From: an uncultured Christensenella sp.
GTDB lineage: Bacteria > Bacillota > Clostridia > Christensenellales > DTU072
DNA length: 38,139 nucleotides
Reading direction: 5' to 3'
NCBI GenBank assembly: GCA_905210905.1
Contig: CAJLYQ010000013.1
Coordinates: 1 to 38,139, forward strand
Part shown: positions 29,150-36,283 of the stretch, piece by piece
Position numbering within the stretch: position 1 is the stretch's first letter
Layout of the letters: each line of letters starts with the position of its first letter
Position numbers and translations under genes: made by a program
Notes under the pieces: generated by a model
Seen by the model: the letters and a program-made list of their open reading frames with translations, nothing else
Database searches by the model: none
What the model was told of the DNA's origin: nothing

Positions 29150-31944
29150 TATTTCGTCGCCTTGGATTTCTTTCTTCCTAAAGTCGATTTAACTTTCTTC
29201 CACCATTTTTCGATATCGATTTTGCCTTTGTTGTTAAGCACGATCAAGGTGATGATTGCCGCCCAAACGACTACGAATATCGCCGCCGTCCAAGCCCATT
29301 CTCCGATAAGGTATATCATCATCGATACGATGTAGGAAGTCGCAACCCAGAACAGCAGCGTGCTGTTGAAGGATTTCTTCGTGGGGAGTTCCGCTTTTGC
29401 GGTCGCTACAGCCGCAAAGCACGGTATGGTCAGCATATTGAACGCGATGAACGCAATCAGTCCGGGTACGGTTATGCCCGTAGCGGCTATCATTTCGCTT
29501 ACCGCGGCGAGTCCGCCGTCCGCTTCCACGTCAATCATTCCGCCTACTATGCACGCCGCAAGCGTACCGAAGGTCGCTATTACGTTTTCTTTCGCTATGA
29601 GTCCGGTGATTGCCGCTACCGCGAATACCCAACCGAAGGTTCTCGAAAGTTGCGAGCCGAAACCTAAGGGCGTGAACAAGGGCTGAATAATTCCGCCTAT
29701 TCCGGCAAGTATGCTTTGGTTCATCTGTGCGTCTTCGAGATAGTTCCAGGTCCAACTGAAGTGGCTCATAAACCAGATTACTATCGTGGAAGCAAGGATT
29801 ATGGTAAACGCTTTCTTGACGAAGTGTTTGGTCTTGTCCCAAAGGTGGAGCATTAGGTTCTTCGGTTGCGGCATATGATAAGCCGGCAATTCCATAATGA
29901 ACGGGGGAACTTCGCCTTTCATCGTGGTCGCTCTCATAAGGAGTACGCACGCTATCGCTACGACTACGCCGAGCACGTACATACAATAAGTGATTACGTC
30001 CGGGTTCTTCATATTCGTCATCGAAGCGATACCGCCGGCGATTGCCGTAAGGATAGGAAGTTTCGCTCCGCAACTGAAGAACGGGATTACTCTTATCGTA
30101 GCCGTTCTTTCGTTCTGATCGGCAAGGGTACGGGTGTTGATGAATGCGGGAACGGAGCAGCCGAAGCCCATTATCATCGGCATAAACGCTCTGCCGCTGA
30201 GTCCGAATTTACGGAATATTCTGTCGAGTATGAACGCTACACGCGCCATATATCCGCTGTCTTCGAGAATGGAGAAGAACAGGAACAGGAGAAGGATTTG
30301 CGGTAAGAAACCGAGCACCGCGAACAAGCCGCCGAGTATACCGTCGCATACGAGACCGATCGCCCAATCGCTTGCTCCCGCTTGCGTAAGTCCTTCGTTG
30401 ACGCAGGTGTTGATGAAGTCCGTAAAGGTATTAAGTACGTTTGCAAGGATCACGCCGGGACCGTATACGCTCTCTTCGTATCCGAAGAACGTGGCCGCGC
30501 TTATTCCCGAACTGAATTCGTCGATCTGACTTACGAACGCCGATTCGCTCTCGGTTTCGATTTCCGCTTCGCCGTGATCGGCGTTTACGAACGCGACTTC
30601 GCCGTTTTCGTTAATCGCAACTTCGTACTTCATTTCTTCGTCGGCGTAAAGTTTTACGTTGCCGAGATTTTGCGCGTCGCCCGCGGCGATTCTGTTGACC
30701 TGTTCGATGCTGTTTTTCCAGTAAACGAACTCGGTCGTGTCGATCGTTACTTCCCATTTCGCTTTGTCGTCCGCGTAGAACTTCGTTCCTTCCGGTTCTT
30801 TCGCCGCGTCGGAAACGAGAATTTTTTCGCCGTTGCGTTTGTAAACGAACGGAACCGCTTCAACCGATTCTATCGAACCGTCTTCCGCAAACGTGATTTC
30901 CGCAACGTTGCCGTCTTCGTCGTAGTACGTCTTGCTCTCGTCGTAGTTGTCTGTGGTAAGGTTTATTACCGTGCCGTTTTCGTCCGAACAAACCACGGGG
31001 GCTTTATCGAACACGCCCGCCGCTCCCAAAAACAGGAAGTCCTCGGCAAACGTAAGGTGGAACACGCAGAAAAGTATCACGAGGAATATCGGAATACCCC
31101 ATATCTTATGAGTGAGAACTTTGTCCGCTTTGTCCGAACGGCTGAGTTTTTCTTTAGCCGCTTTCTTGTCCTTCGTCAGTACCGACGAATAGTTTTGCGT
31201 GATGTATTTGTATCTCGCGTCCGCTACGATGGATTCGAAATCGTTGCCGAACGTGTCGTCCTTAAACGTCTTTTTGAACTCTTCCACCATAGCCGTGCTG
31301 GTCGGGTGCGCCTTGACTTCGAGTTCGTCGAGTTCTACGAGTTTTATCGCGTGGAAAAGCGAATTTTCTACGCCCTGCCCTTCGAGCGCGATTCTGCAAT
31401 CGCTGATAAGGTGCGACAAAGCGCCGCCTTCGAGAACCGTAACTCCCTTTCTCGGCTTTTGGCTCGCTTCGTAGCCGCGTTTCATAAGTTCTTCCATACC
31501 CTGATTGCGCAGTGCGGAAACGGGTACTACCGGCAAGCCGATTTTTTCTTCGAGTTTTTTCGAATCGATTTTAGAACCGCTCTTTTCCACCGCGTCCATC
31601 ATATTGAGCGCGATGATCATCGGTACGTCGATTTCCATAAGTTGAGTCGTAAGATAAAGGTTACGCTCGAGGTTGGTCGCGTCGACTACGTTTATGATAC
31701 AGTCGGGCTTTTCGTCCAGAATAAAGTTTCTCGAAATAACTTCTTCGGGTGTGTAAGGAGAAAGCGAATAGATACCGGGCAAGTCCACGATGTCTATCGG
31801 CTCGGCGCACTTTTTGTATACGCCTTCCTTTTTGTCTACCGTTACGCCCGGCCAGTTGCCGACGTGCGCGGTCGAACCGGTAAGGGTGTTGAACAACGTG
31901 GTCTTACCGCAGTTCGGGTTGCCTGCTAAAGCAAATTTAAGCAT
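29149..31944 (-). CDS. feoB: Ferrous iron transporter FeoB with a large extracytoplasmic insertion
   Basis: 931 residues, against about 650-800 for common FeoB. The N-terminal G-domain has G1 GNPNCGKTT (8-16), T35/T37 region WPGVTV, G3 DLPG (54-57) and G4 NMMD (114-117). Gate motifs MGFGCSVPAFINTRTL and FFSCGAKLPI lie in the membrane part. Between TM1 (about 283-300) and the FTDFINTCVNEG segment (about 506) there are roughly 185 hydrophilic, acidic residues. These hold three related units, YYDEDGNVAEITF, KFYADDKAKWEVTI and KLYADEEMKYEVAI, which look like short beta repeats. This insertion should face outside. FeoB imports Fe(II) driven by GTP. It starts 8 nt inside feoA. Confidence 0.95.
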   Translation of the reverse strand: MLKFALAGNPNCGKTTLFNTLTGSTAHVGNWPGVTVDKKEGVYKKCAEPIDIVDLPGIYSLSPYTPEEVISRNFILDEKPDCIINVVDATNLERNLYLTTQLMEIDVPMIIALNMMDAVEKSGSKIDSKKLEEKIGLPVVPVSALRNQGMEELMKRGYEASQKPRKGVTVLEGGALSHLISDCRIALEGQGVENSLFHAIKLVELDELEVKAHPTSTAMVEEFKKTFKDDTFGNDFESIVADARYKYITQNYSSVLTKDKKAAKEKLSRSDKADKVLTHKIWGIPIFLVILFCVFHLTFAEDFLFLGAAGVFDKAPVVCSDENGTVINLTTDNYDESKTYYDEDGNVAEITFAEDGSIESVEAVPFVYKRNGEKILVSDAAKEPEGTKFYADDKAKWEVTIDTTEFVYWKNSIEQVNRIAAGDAQNLGNVKLYADEEMKYEVAINENGEVAFVNADHGEAEIETESESAFVSQIDEFSSGISAATFFGYEESVYGPGVILANVLNTFTDFINTCVNEGLTQAGASDWAIGLVCDGILGGLFAVLGFLPQILLLFLFFSILEDSGYMARVAFILDRIFRKFGLSGRAFMPMIMGFGCSVPAFINTRTLADQNERTATIRVIPFFSCGAKLPILTAIAGGIASMTNMKNPDVITYCMYVLGVVVAIACVLLMRATTMKGEVPPFIMELPAYHMPQPKNLMLHLWDKTKHFVKKAFTIILASTIVIWFMSHFSWTWNYLEDAQMNQSILAGIGGIIQPLFTPLGFGSQLSRTFGWVFAVAAITGLIAKENVIATFGTLAACIVGGMIDVEADGGLAAVSEMIAATGITVPGLIAFIAFNMLTIPCFAAVATAKAELPTKKSFNSTLLFWVATSYIVSMMIYLIGEWAWTAAIFVVVWAAIITLIVLNNKGKIDIEKWWKKVKSTLGRKKSKATK

Positions 31945-32173
31945 TATGCACCTCCACAGTCACGTTGTCCGCTTCGGTCTTACGAAGGGTAAGTTCGTAA
32001 TTCCTGAGCGTAATCTCGATCGGATCGCCCAAAGGCGCGCGCTTGCGAAGATATACTTCCGCGCCCGGCGTAACTCCCATATCGAAAAGTCTGCGACGAA
32101 TTCTTCCTTCTCCGCCGACAGATTTGATAACTCCGCTCTCGCCTATGGCGAATTCGCTAAGTTTCTTTTCCAT
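31937..32173 (-). CDS. feoA: FeoA-domain protein
   Basis: 78 residues from the ATG at 32173 (AGGAG upstream). The frame extends further left, but that part is not FeoA-like. SEFAIGESGVIKSVGGEGRIRRRLFDMGVTPGAEVYLRKRAPLGDPIEITLRNYELTLRK follows the SH3-like FeoA fold closely. FeoA proteins bind the FeoB G-domain and aid transport. It overlaps feoB by 8 nt. Confidence 0.93.
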   Translation of the reverse strand: MEKKLSEFAIGESGVIKSVGGEGRIRRRLFDMGVTPGAEVYLRKRAPLGDPIEITLRNYELTLRKTEADNVTVEVHNA

Positions 32174-32231
32174 TGATCGTTGTCTCCTTTTTATATCTGC
32201 AATTTTTTTCCCTAAGTTAACGAGCAAAAAA

Positions 32232-32444
32232 CTATGCCACGAGTATCTTCGTCGCCAACGTGCGGTCCAGCGCAAGACGTCCGTCTTTAACCTTGCATAT
32301 AATGCTTCCGCCGCTTGTACTCAATACTTCGATTTTCGTATCGACCGTAATTCCCAAACTCTCAAGATGCTTGCGCGTCTTGTCGTCCGCCGTTATTTTG
32401 ATTACTCTTACCGCCCTATCCGTAGGCGCAACCGCAATAGGCAT
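32232..32444 (-). CDS. Second FeoA-domain protein
   Basis: 70 residues. RAVRVIKITADDKTRKHLESLGITVDTKIEVLSTSGGSIICKVKDGRLALDRTLATKILV is a complete, shorter FeoA domain, divergent from the downstream copy. Two FeoA genes before feoB are common in Clostridia. GGAGG precedes the ATG, and the gene is first in the operon behind a consensus promoter. Confidence 0.92.
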   Translation of the reverse strand: MPIAVAPTDRAVRVIKITADDKTRKHLESLGITVDTKIEVLSTSGGSIICKVKDGRLALDRTLATKILVA

Positions 32445-32468
32445 ATTTTTTTACCTCCGAATTTGTCC

Positions 32469-32490
32469 AATATGAATTATTCTTCATATT
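32469..32490. promoter_or_regulatory. Operator candidate 1 in the feo promoter region
   Basis: A perfect inverted repeat AATATGAA-N6-TTCATATT lies downstream of the feo -10, in the leader, where binding would block transcription. It does not match the Fur or DtxR/MntR consensus that I know. Confidence 0.5.
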
Positions 32491-32499
32491 TACGCTACC

Positions 32500-32528
32500 A
32501 TTATATTGATGCTTATTCCGTTTGTCAA
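32500..32528 (-). promoter_or_regulatory. Consensus sigma-A promoter of the feo operon
   Basis: Minus strand TTGACA (32528-32523), exact 17-bp spacer, TATAAT (32505-32500). Such a strong core implies that a repressor controls it. Confidence 0.9.
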
Positions 32529-32543
32529 GCGTTAATACGAAAA

Positions 32544-32565
32544 AATATGAAAAGGAATTCAATTT
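32544..32565. promoter_or_regulatory. Operator candidate 2 between feo and the tetR-type gene
   Basis: AATATGAA-N6-TTCAATTT repeats candidate 1 with two mismatches. Its centre is 75 bp from that of candidate 1, close to seven helical turns. The two flank the feo promoter, and this one lies about 20 bp upstream of the tetR -35. Confidence 0.4.
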
Positions 32566-32585
32566 CACAAAATTTACCTTTTCGG

Positions 32586-32614
32586 TTTACATTTTTTTAA
32601 TAATCGTATATAAT
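32586..32614 (+). promoter_or_regulatory. Promoter of the TetR-family gene
   Basis: TTTACA (32586-32591), 17-bp spacer, TATAAT (32609-32614). The transcript has a leader of about 75 nt. Confidence 0.75.
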
Positions 32615-32696
32615 GAATGAATAAAAAACGAGTACGCAAGCGGGGTTAAACGCTCGGTTTGCGGCGCGTAAGCGTAATGAAGAAGCGGAGGAAAGA

Positions 32697-33305
32697 ATGG
32701 CGGAACAGGTACGCACGCCTAAGCAGCAGCGTTCGATAGACAAAAAGAATCGTATAATCGAGTCGGGCTATAAACTTTTTGCGGAAAAGGGTTATTACAG
32801 CACGAACACTGCCGAGATAGCCAAAGAAGCGGGCGTTTCGACGGGTATAGTATACGGATATTTTCGCGACAAGCGCGATATTCTGGTAGAAGTATTGAAT
32901 ATTTACGTAGAGCAGGTATTTCGTCCTATCTTAGAGATGTTCGATACCATCACTCCGCCGCTGGATTTCGATTATCTTATTTCGCATGCGCTCGACGGCG
33001 TGGTTTCTATGCATAAAAGCAACGCAGCCATTCACGAAGCGTTACATTCCCTTTCTCATACCGACGACGAAGTCAGAGAGCGGTTTACTATGCTCGAAGA
33101 CGAGATGACCCGCCGCATATCGGAAAAACTTATTTCCTGCGGAGTTTCTGCCGACGGAATAAACGAAAAAGTCCACCTTGCGATACAAACGGTGCAGACT
33201 TACGCGCACGAGTGCGTGTACGACAAACACGACTACCTTTCGTACCAAAAAATGAGAGCTATCGCAATCGATATGCTCAAATATTTGTTTACGACGAATT
33301 TTTAA
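32697..33305 (+). CDS. TetR/AcrR-family transcriptional regulator
   Basis: 202 residues. The N-terminal helix-turn-helix domain (about 14-60) has the family pattern RIIESGYKLFAEKGYYSTNTAEIAKEAGVSTGIVYGYFRDKRDIL. The C-terminal helical ligand domain is too variable to predict a ligand. GGAGG lies before the ATG. It is divergent from the feo operon across a region with two matching palindromes, so it may repress feo and perhaps itself. Most TetR proteins act on neighbouring genes; the link here is inference. Confidence 0.92.
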   Translation: MAEQVRTPKQQRSIDKKNRIIESGYKLFAEKGYYSTNTAEIAKEAGVSTGIVYGYFRDKRDILVEVLNIYVEQVFRPILEMFDTITPPLDFDYLISHALDGVVSMHKSNAAIHEALHSLSHTDDEVRERFTMLEDEMTRRISEKLISCGVSADGINEKVHLAIQTVQTYAHECVYDKHDYLSYQKMRAIAIDMLKYLFTTNF

Positions 33306-33346
33306 CCCCCGATTTTCCCGGTGACGATACCCTTTTAAGGTTATTA

Positions 33347-33374
33347 TTGACAAAAAAAATATAATAATTATAAT
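33347..33374 (+). promoter_or_regulatory. Promoter of the membrane-protein gene
   Basis: TTGACA (33347-33352), 16-bp spacer, TATAAT (33369-33374). A small leader hairpin AGCGGC/GCCGCT (33389-33406) follows before the ribosome site. Confidence 0.7.
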
Positions 33375-33441
33375 TACATTGTCGAAAAAGCGGCGAATAA
33401 GCCGCTCTTTAACGATAAAAAATTCGGAGGTGTCCCGGCTT

Positions 33442-34227
33442 ATGTTCGGAAACAACGAATACTGGTGGGCAGGATTATTGATTTTTCTCCTGTTCGTCGC
33501 GCTCAATACGGTTATTTTCCTGTTAAGGAATAATCCCAAACTCAGTTATGCGATTTCTTACTCCATCGCCGGATTTTTGCTTGTTTACAAAATAACCGAG
33601 TATATTTACTGGCAGGCAATCGGCGAGCATTTGCATTTTCCCGTAGAATTTTCGGCTTTGAGTTATTTCGTTTTTGCGATATTTACGGTTTTCCGTCTGA
33701 AAAAAATCGACGGGTTCGCGTCGTTTACGGCAATACTTGCAGGTATGTTCTATTCGATTTCGTTTTGGGTATCGCCCGACAGTTTCATAAGTTCGATAGA
33801 AACGAAATTCCTGTTCGCCACGGCGATAATCAACCACCATTTGCTATACACGGCGGGAATGTTGATGCTTATGAACGTGCGTAAGTTCAAACCGAAAAAC
33901 TTTTATCAACACTTTATCGGAGCCGGGCTTATGGTCGCGTATTCTTGGATTATCCACCTTTTCACCGATTATACGGCGGTGGAAGGCAAGCCGATAATCA
34001 TTCAAATCACCGACGGCTCGATCTTGAACTGGCTTTTCCATACGGAAAACCCGACGGGCGGCACTCTTGCGCTTTATTATATCGTAACGGTAACGTTGTT
34101 CTGCCTTATTGTCGCAGGTTACTACGGACTTAACCGCCTTGCGGTAAAACGTCGCGTTAAACGCGGCTTACCCGAAGAATACTTCCCCGAACGACTGTCG
34201 GAAGTTTTCAAACCTTGCTGCGACTAG
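33442..34227 (+). CDS. Multi-pass membrane protein, possibly YwaF/TIGR02206-like
   Basis: 261 residues from the ATG at 33442, chosen for GGAGG 11 nt upstream; the longer TTG frame from 33379 starts inside the leader hairpin region. About seven TM helices are visible. The order FPVEFSALSYFVFAIF, AGMFYSISFWVSPD, AIINHHLLYTAGMLMLM and YSWIIHLFTDY resembles the YwaF family of unknown function, with conserved polar residues inside helices. That assignment is tentative. The tail is basic and ends with CCD. It is a single-gene unit with its own promoter and terminator. Confidence 0.75.
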   Translation: MFGNNEYWWAGLLIFLLFVALNTVIFLLRNNPKLSYAISYSIAGFLLVYKITEYIYWQAIGEHLHFPVEFSALSYFVFAIFTVFRLKKIDGFASFTAILAGMFYSISFWVSPDSFISSIETKFLFATAIINHHLLYTAGMLMLMNVRKFKPKNFYQHFIGAGLMVAYSWIIHLFTDYTAVEGKPIIIQITDGSILNWLFHTENPTGGTLALYYIVTVTLFCLIVAGYYGLNRLAVKRRVKRGLPEEYFPERLSEVFKPCCD

Positions 34228-34258
34228 CCATTCGCCCGAGGATACAAAAACTTACAAA

Positions 34259-34289
34259 AAAAGCGGAACGTCACGTTTCGCTTTTCGTT
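34259..34289. terminator. Bidirectional terminator between convergent genes
   Basis: AAAAGCGGAACG (34259-34270) pairs with CGTTTCGCTTTT (34274-34285), one G-T pair, loop TCA. T runs on both strands let it end the membrane-protein gene and the pgm operon. Confidence 0.85.
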
Positions 34290-34361
34290 TTAGCGCAGTA
34301 CTAAAATCAAAAATTTATTTTTTCCTTTCCAAAACCGCATAAACCCTCGTATCGTCAAATT

Positions 34362-35108
34362 TTATTTCCTCCGAATTGCGGAATATACGGTTTCCGCAAG
34401 CAGTTTCGCGCCTTTGTCGGTGGGGTGTACTCCGTCGACAAAAAGTTCGCGCTTGCCGTCGAAAACTTCATAAAGATCGATAAATCCTAAGTCGTATTTA
34501 TCCGCGAGCGTTCTCGTAGCGCGGTTTATTTCGTTCTTAACTCTGTCGGGATTTATGTTGTAACGGACTTTGCCGAAAAATTCCCACGCAGGCGGCGGAG
34601 CCATTATATACATTTCTTTTATCGACGGACGAGCGAGAAAACTCTCTATAAGCGCGGAATACTCGGCGATAAAATGCTCTTCGCCGTTCCAGTCGGCGTT
34701 CTTGCTGTCGTTGCTTCCGAACATAATTATCACTACGTCCGCGTCGAAGTCGAGCGCTTTTTGATACAACTCTTCCTTTACGTACGGTCTGTCGGCGTCG
34801 CTTTGCGCGCACCTGCCCGGATAACCGTAGTTATTGACGGTATACCCTTTCCCCAACATATTTCCGAGAACGGACGGATAAGCCGCCTCCGGCCAGCCGA
34901 AAACGAACGTGCCGAACGTAATGCTGTCGCCTACGCAAGCGACCTTGACGTCCCCGTCTTTCGCTTCTTTGAGCGGATGAAGTTGTCCGAGTTCTCCCAT
35001 ATAATACGCCATAAGCAAACCGCATTCGGCTATCACGATTAAAAATGCAAGCACCACGCCTATTACTCTCTTTGCGCTCGTGCGTTTCTTTGCCGTTTCG
35101 CCGTTCAT
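34362..35108 (-). CDS. Membrane-anchored SGNH/GDSL hydrolase
   Basis: 248 residues. An N-terminal TM helix (about 15-36) places the rest outside. Block I CVGDSITFG gives nucleophile Ser62, block III is MFGSNDS, and block V VDGVHP carries Asp225 and His228: a full SGNH set. Such enzymes remove acyl groups from lipids or surface glycans. The ATG overlaps the upstream gene stop by 4 nt. In this operon, surface polysaccharide or lipid de-acylation is a reasonable guess, no more. Confidence 0.88.
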   Translation of the reverse strand: MNGETAKKRTSAKRVIGVVLAFLIVIAECGLLMAYYMGELGQLHPLKEAKDGDVKVACVGDSITFGTFVFGWPEAAYPSVLGNMLGKGYTVNNYGYPGRCAQSDADRPYVKEELYQKALDFDADVVIIMFGSNDSKNADWNGEEHFIAEYSALIESFLARPSIKEMYIMAPPPAWEFFGKVRYNINPDRVKNEINRATRTLADKYDLGFIDLYEVFDGKRELFVDGVHPTDKGAKLLAETVYSAIRRK

Positions 35109-36283
35109 TTATCGTTCTCCTTTTCTATAAGATTTAATCCGTTTTGTATAAGTACCCTTGCCGTGTCCGAGTAATAAACCCTTTTCACGACGACCGGCCC
35201 GTCGTCCACTATTATTTCTTCTTGCTTAATCGACGACGGATCTCCGTAATTTCCCGTGCCTTCGCTCACGCCGGACAGTTTAAGATAAATATCGTTAAAA
35301 AACGTACTTACCTTATCCACAATGCCTTCTTTGGTAGCCCAAAAGTCGGTTTCTAGTTGTTTGTCTTTCCTTGCGGCGACGGGGTATGATTTCATCGTTT
35401 CGTTATAAACCTCGCCGTCGAGGAAGTTAAGCGTACTCGTTAAGAATCCGAGCGAGTACATATATCCGCAGTACCTTAGGTACGGTATTTCGCTAGTAAT
35501 AAGCAGGTAGTACGACAGAAGGTTCGCGTCGCGTTCCCGCATTACTCCCTTTGCGTGGGCGAGTTCGTGCGCGGCGGTAAGCACGAGATAACAATCGGGC
35601 GTTTCGTAGTTTATCACCGCTTCGCCGAGCGGTTGGAAAGTTATTCCGCACGTACCCTGATAACTCATAAGTTTGCTCGTAATCGCCTTTTTTATTCTCG
35701 GCGTATACGAAGAAAAATAATCGTCGTCAAGCCGTTTATACTCATCGATAAGCACGTCGGCGAGTTGTCCGAACGTATAAGGGCTTACGGACTTGCCCTT
35801 TTCGTCGTAACTAAGGGTTGCGGCGACGGCGTTAAAATCGGCAAGGTAAGCGTTTATCGTTTCCGCCGTTTGTTCCACCGTAAGTTGTTCGCCGTCGTAC
35901 GAGTCGATCGGCATAGGTTTACGATTGTAACAGCCGCCTGCGGTGATTATGTAGATAAGCGCGACGCTTAACGCCGCAACGACGGTTTTTTCGAAAATCC
36001 GCAATGCGTCCGTGCGCCGTTTTTTCTTCAAAAACACTATTATCGTGACGAAAATCGCCGCCAAAGCGATTATCGCCGCTATCGCAAGCACGCCGAACAC
36101 GGAAAACGGAAACAAGTCGCTTACGTGTCCTGCGACGTACACGAAATATCGGGATACGCCGCGCGCGAAAAAGTACTCGGAAATGTTCTCGTTAAGCCGT
36201 AAAAGCGCAAAAATAGCAATAAGCACGACGAGCGCGCCTATTGCTATCGCATACTTTACGAGTTTAACGTGTTTTAACTTCAT
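35105..36283 (-). CDS. DUF3810-like membrane zinc metalloprotease
   Basis: 392 residues from the ATG at 36281-36283, which overlaps the pgm stop (TAATG); the frame upstream of it is inside pgm and not protein-like. Three TM helices (about 10-30, 60-88, 98-115) precede a large domain with zinc motif HELAH (239-243) followed by Glu250 in MRERDAN, the layout of DUF3810-type gluzincin-like proteases. The protease domain comes after the TM segments. Substrate is unknown. It is coupled both to pgm and to the SGNH hydrolase. Confidence 0.8.
   Translation of the reverse strand: MKLKHVKLVKYAIAIGALVVLIAIFALLRLNENISEYFFARGVSRYFVYVAGHVSDLFPFSVFGVLAIAAIIALAAIFVTIIVFLKKKRRTDALRIFEKTVVAALSVALIYIITAGGCYNRKPMPIDSYDGEQLTVEQTAETINAYLADFNAVAATLSYDEKGKSVSPYTFGQLADVLIDEYKRLDDDYFSSYTPRIKKAITSKLMSYQGTCGITFQPLGEAVINYETPDCYLVLTAAHELAHAKGVMRERDANLLSYYLLITSEIPYLRYCGYMYSLGFLTSTLNFLDGEVYNETMKSYPVAARKDKQLETDFWATKEGIVDKVSTFFNDIYLKLSGVSEGTGNYGDPSSIKQEEIIVDDGPVVVKRVYYSDTARVLIQNGLNLIEKENDK

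Noticed and set aside
30382..31929. 515-codon plus-strand frame opposite feoB
   Set aside because: It is the antisense shadow of feoB: Arg/Phe/Val-rich, with no ribosome site, and the minus strand has clear FeoB motifs.
31937..32275. Longer FeoA from 32275
   Set aside because: The extra 34 residues are Arg/Trp-rich and run into the second feoA gene; AGGAG supports the ATG at 32173.
32469..32490. Fur box at the feo promoter
   Set aside because: The palindrome (8-6-8) does not fit the GATAATGATAATCATTATC-type pattern.
34290..34358. Possible 22-residue basic peptide (TTG start) after the SGNH gene
   Set aside because: GGAGG is well placed, but it is part of the SGNH stop region (CGG AGG AAA TAA). 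The frame is very short, has a TTG start and ends beside the terminator.
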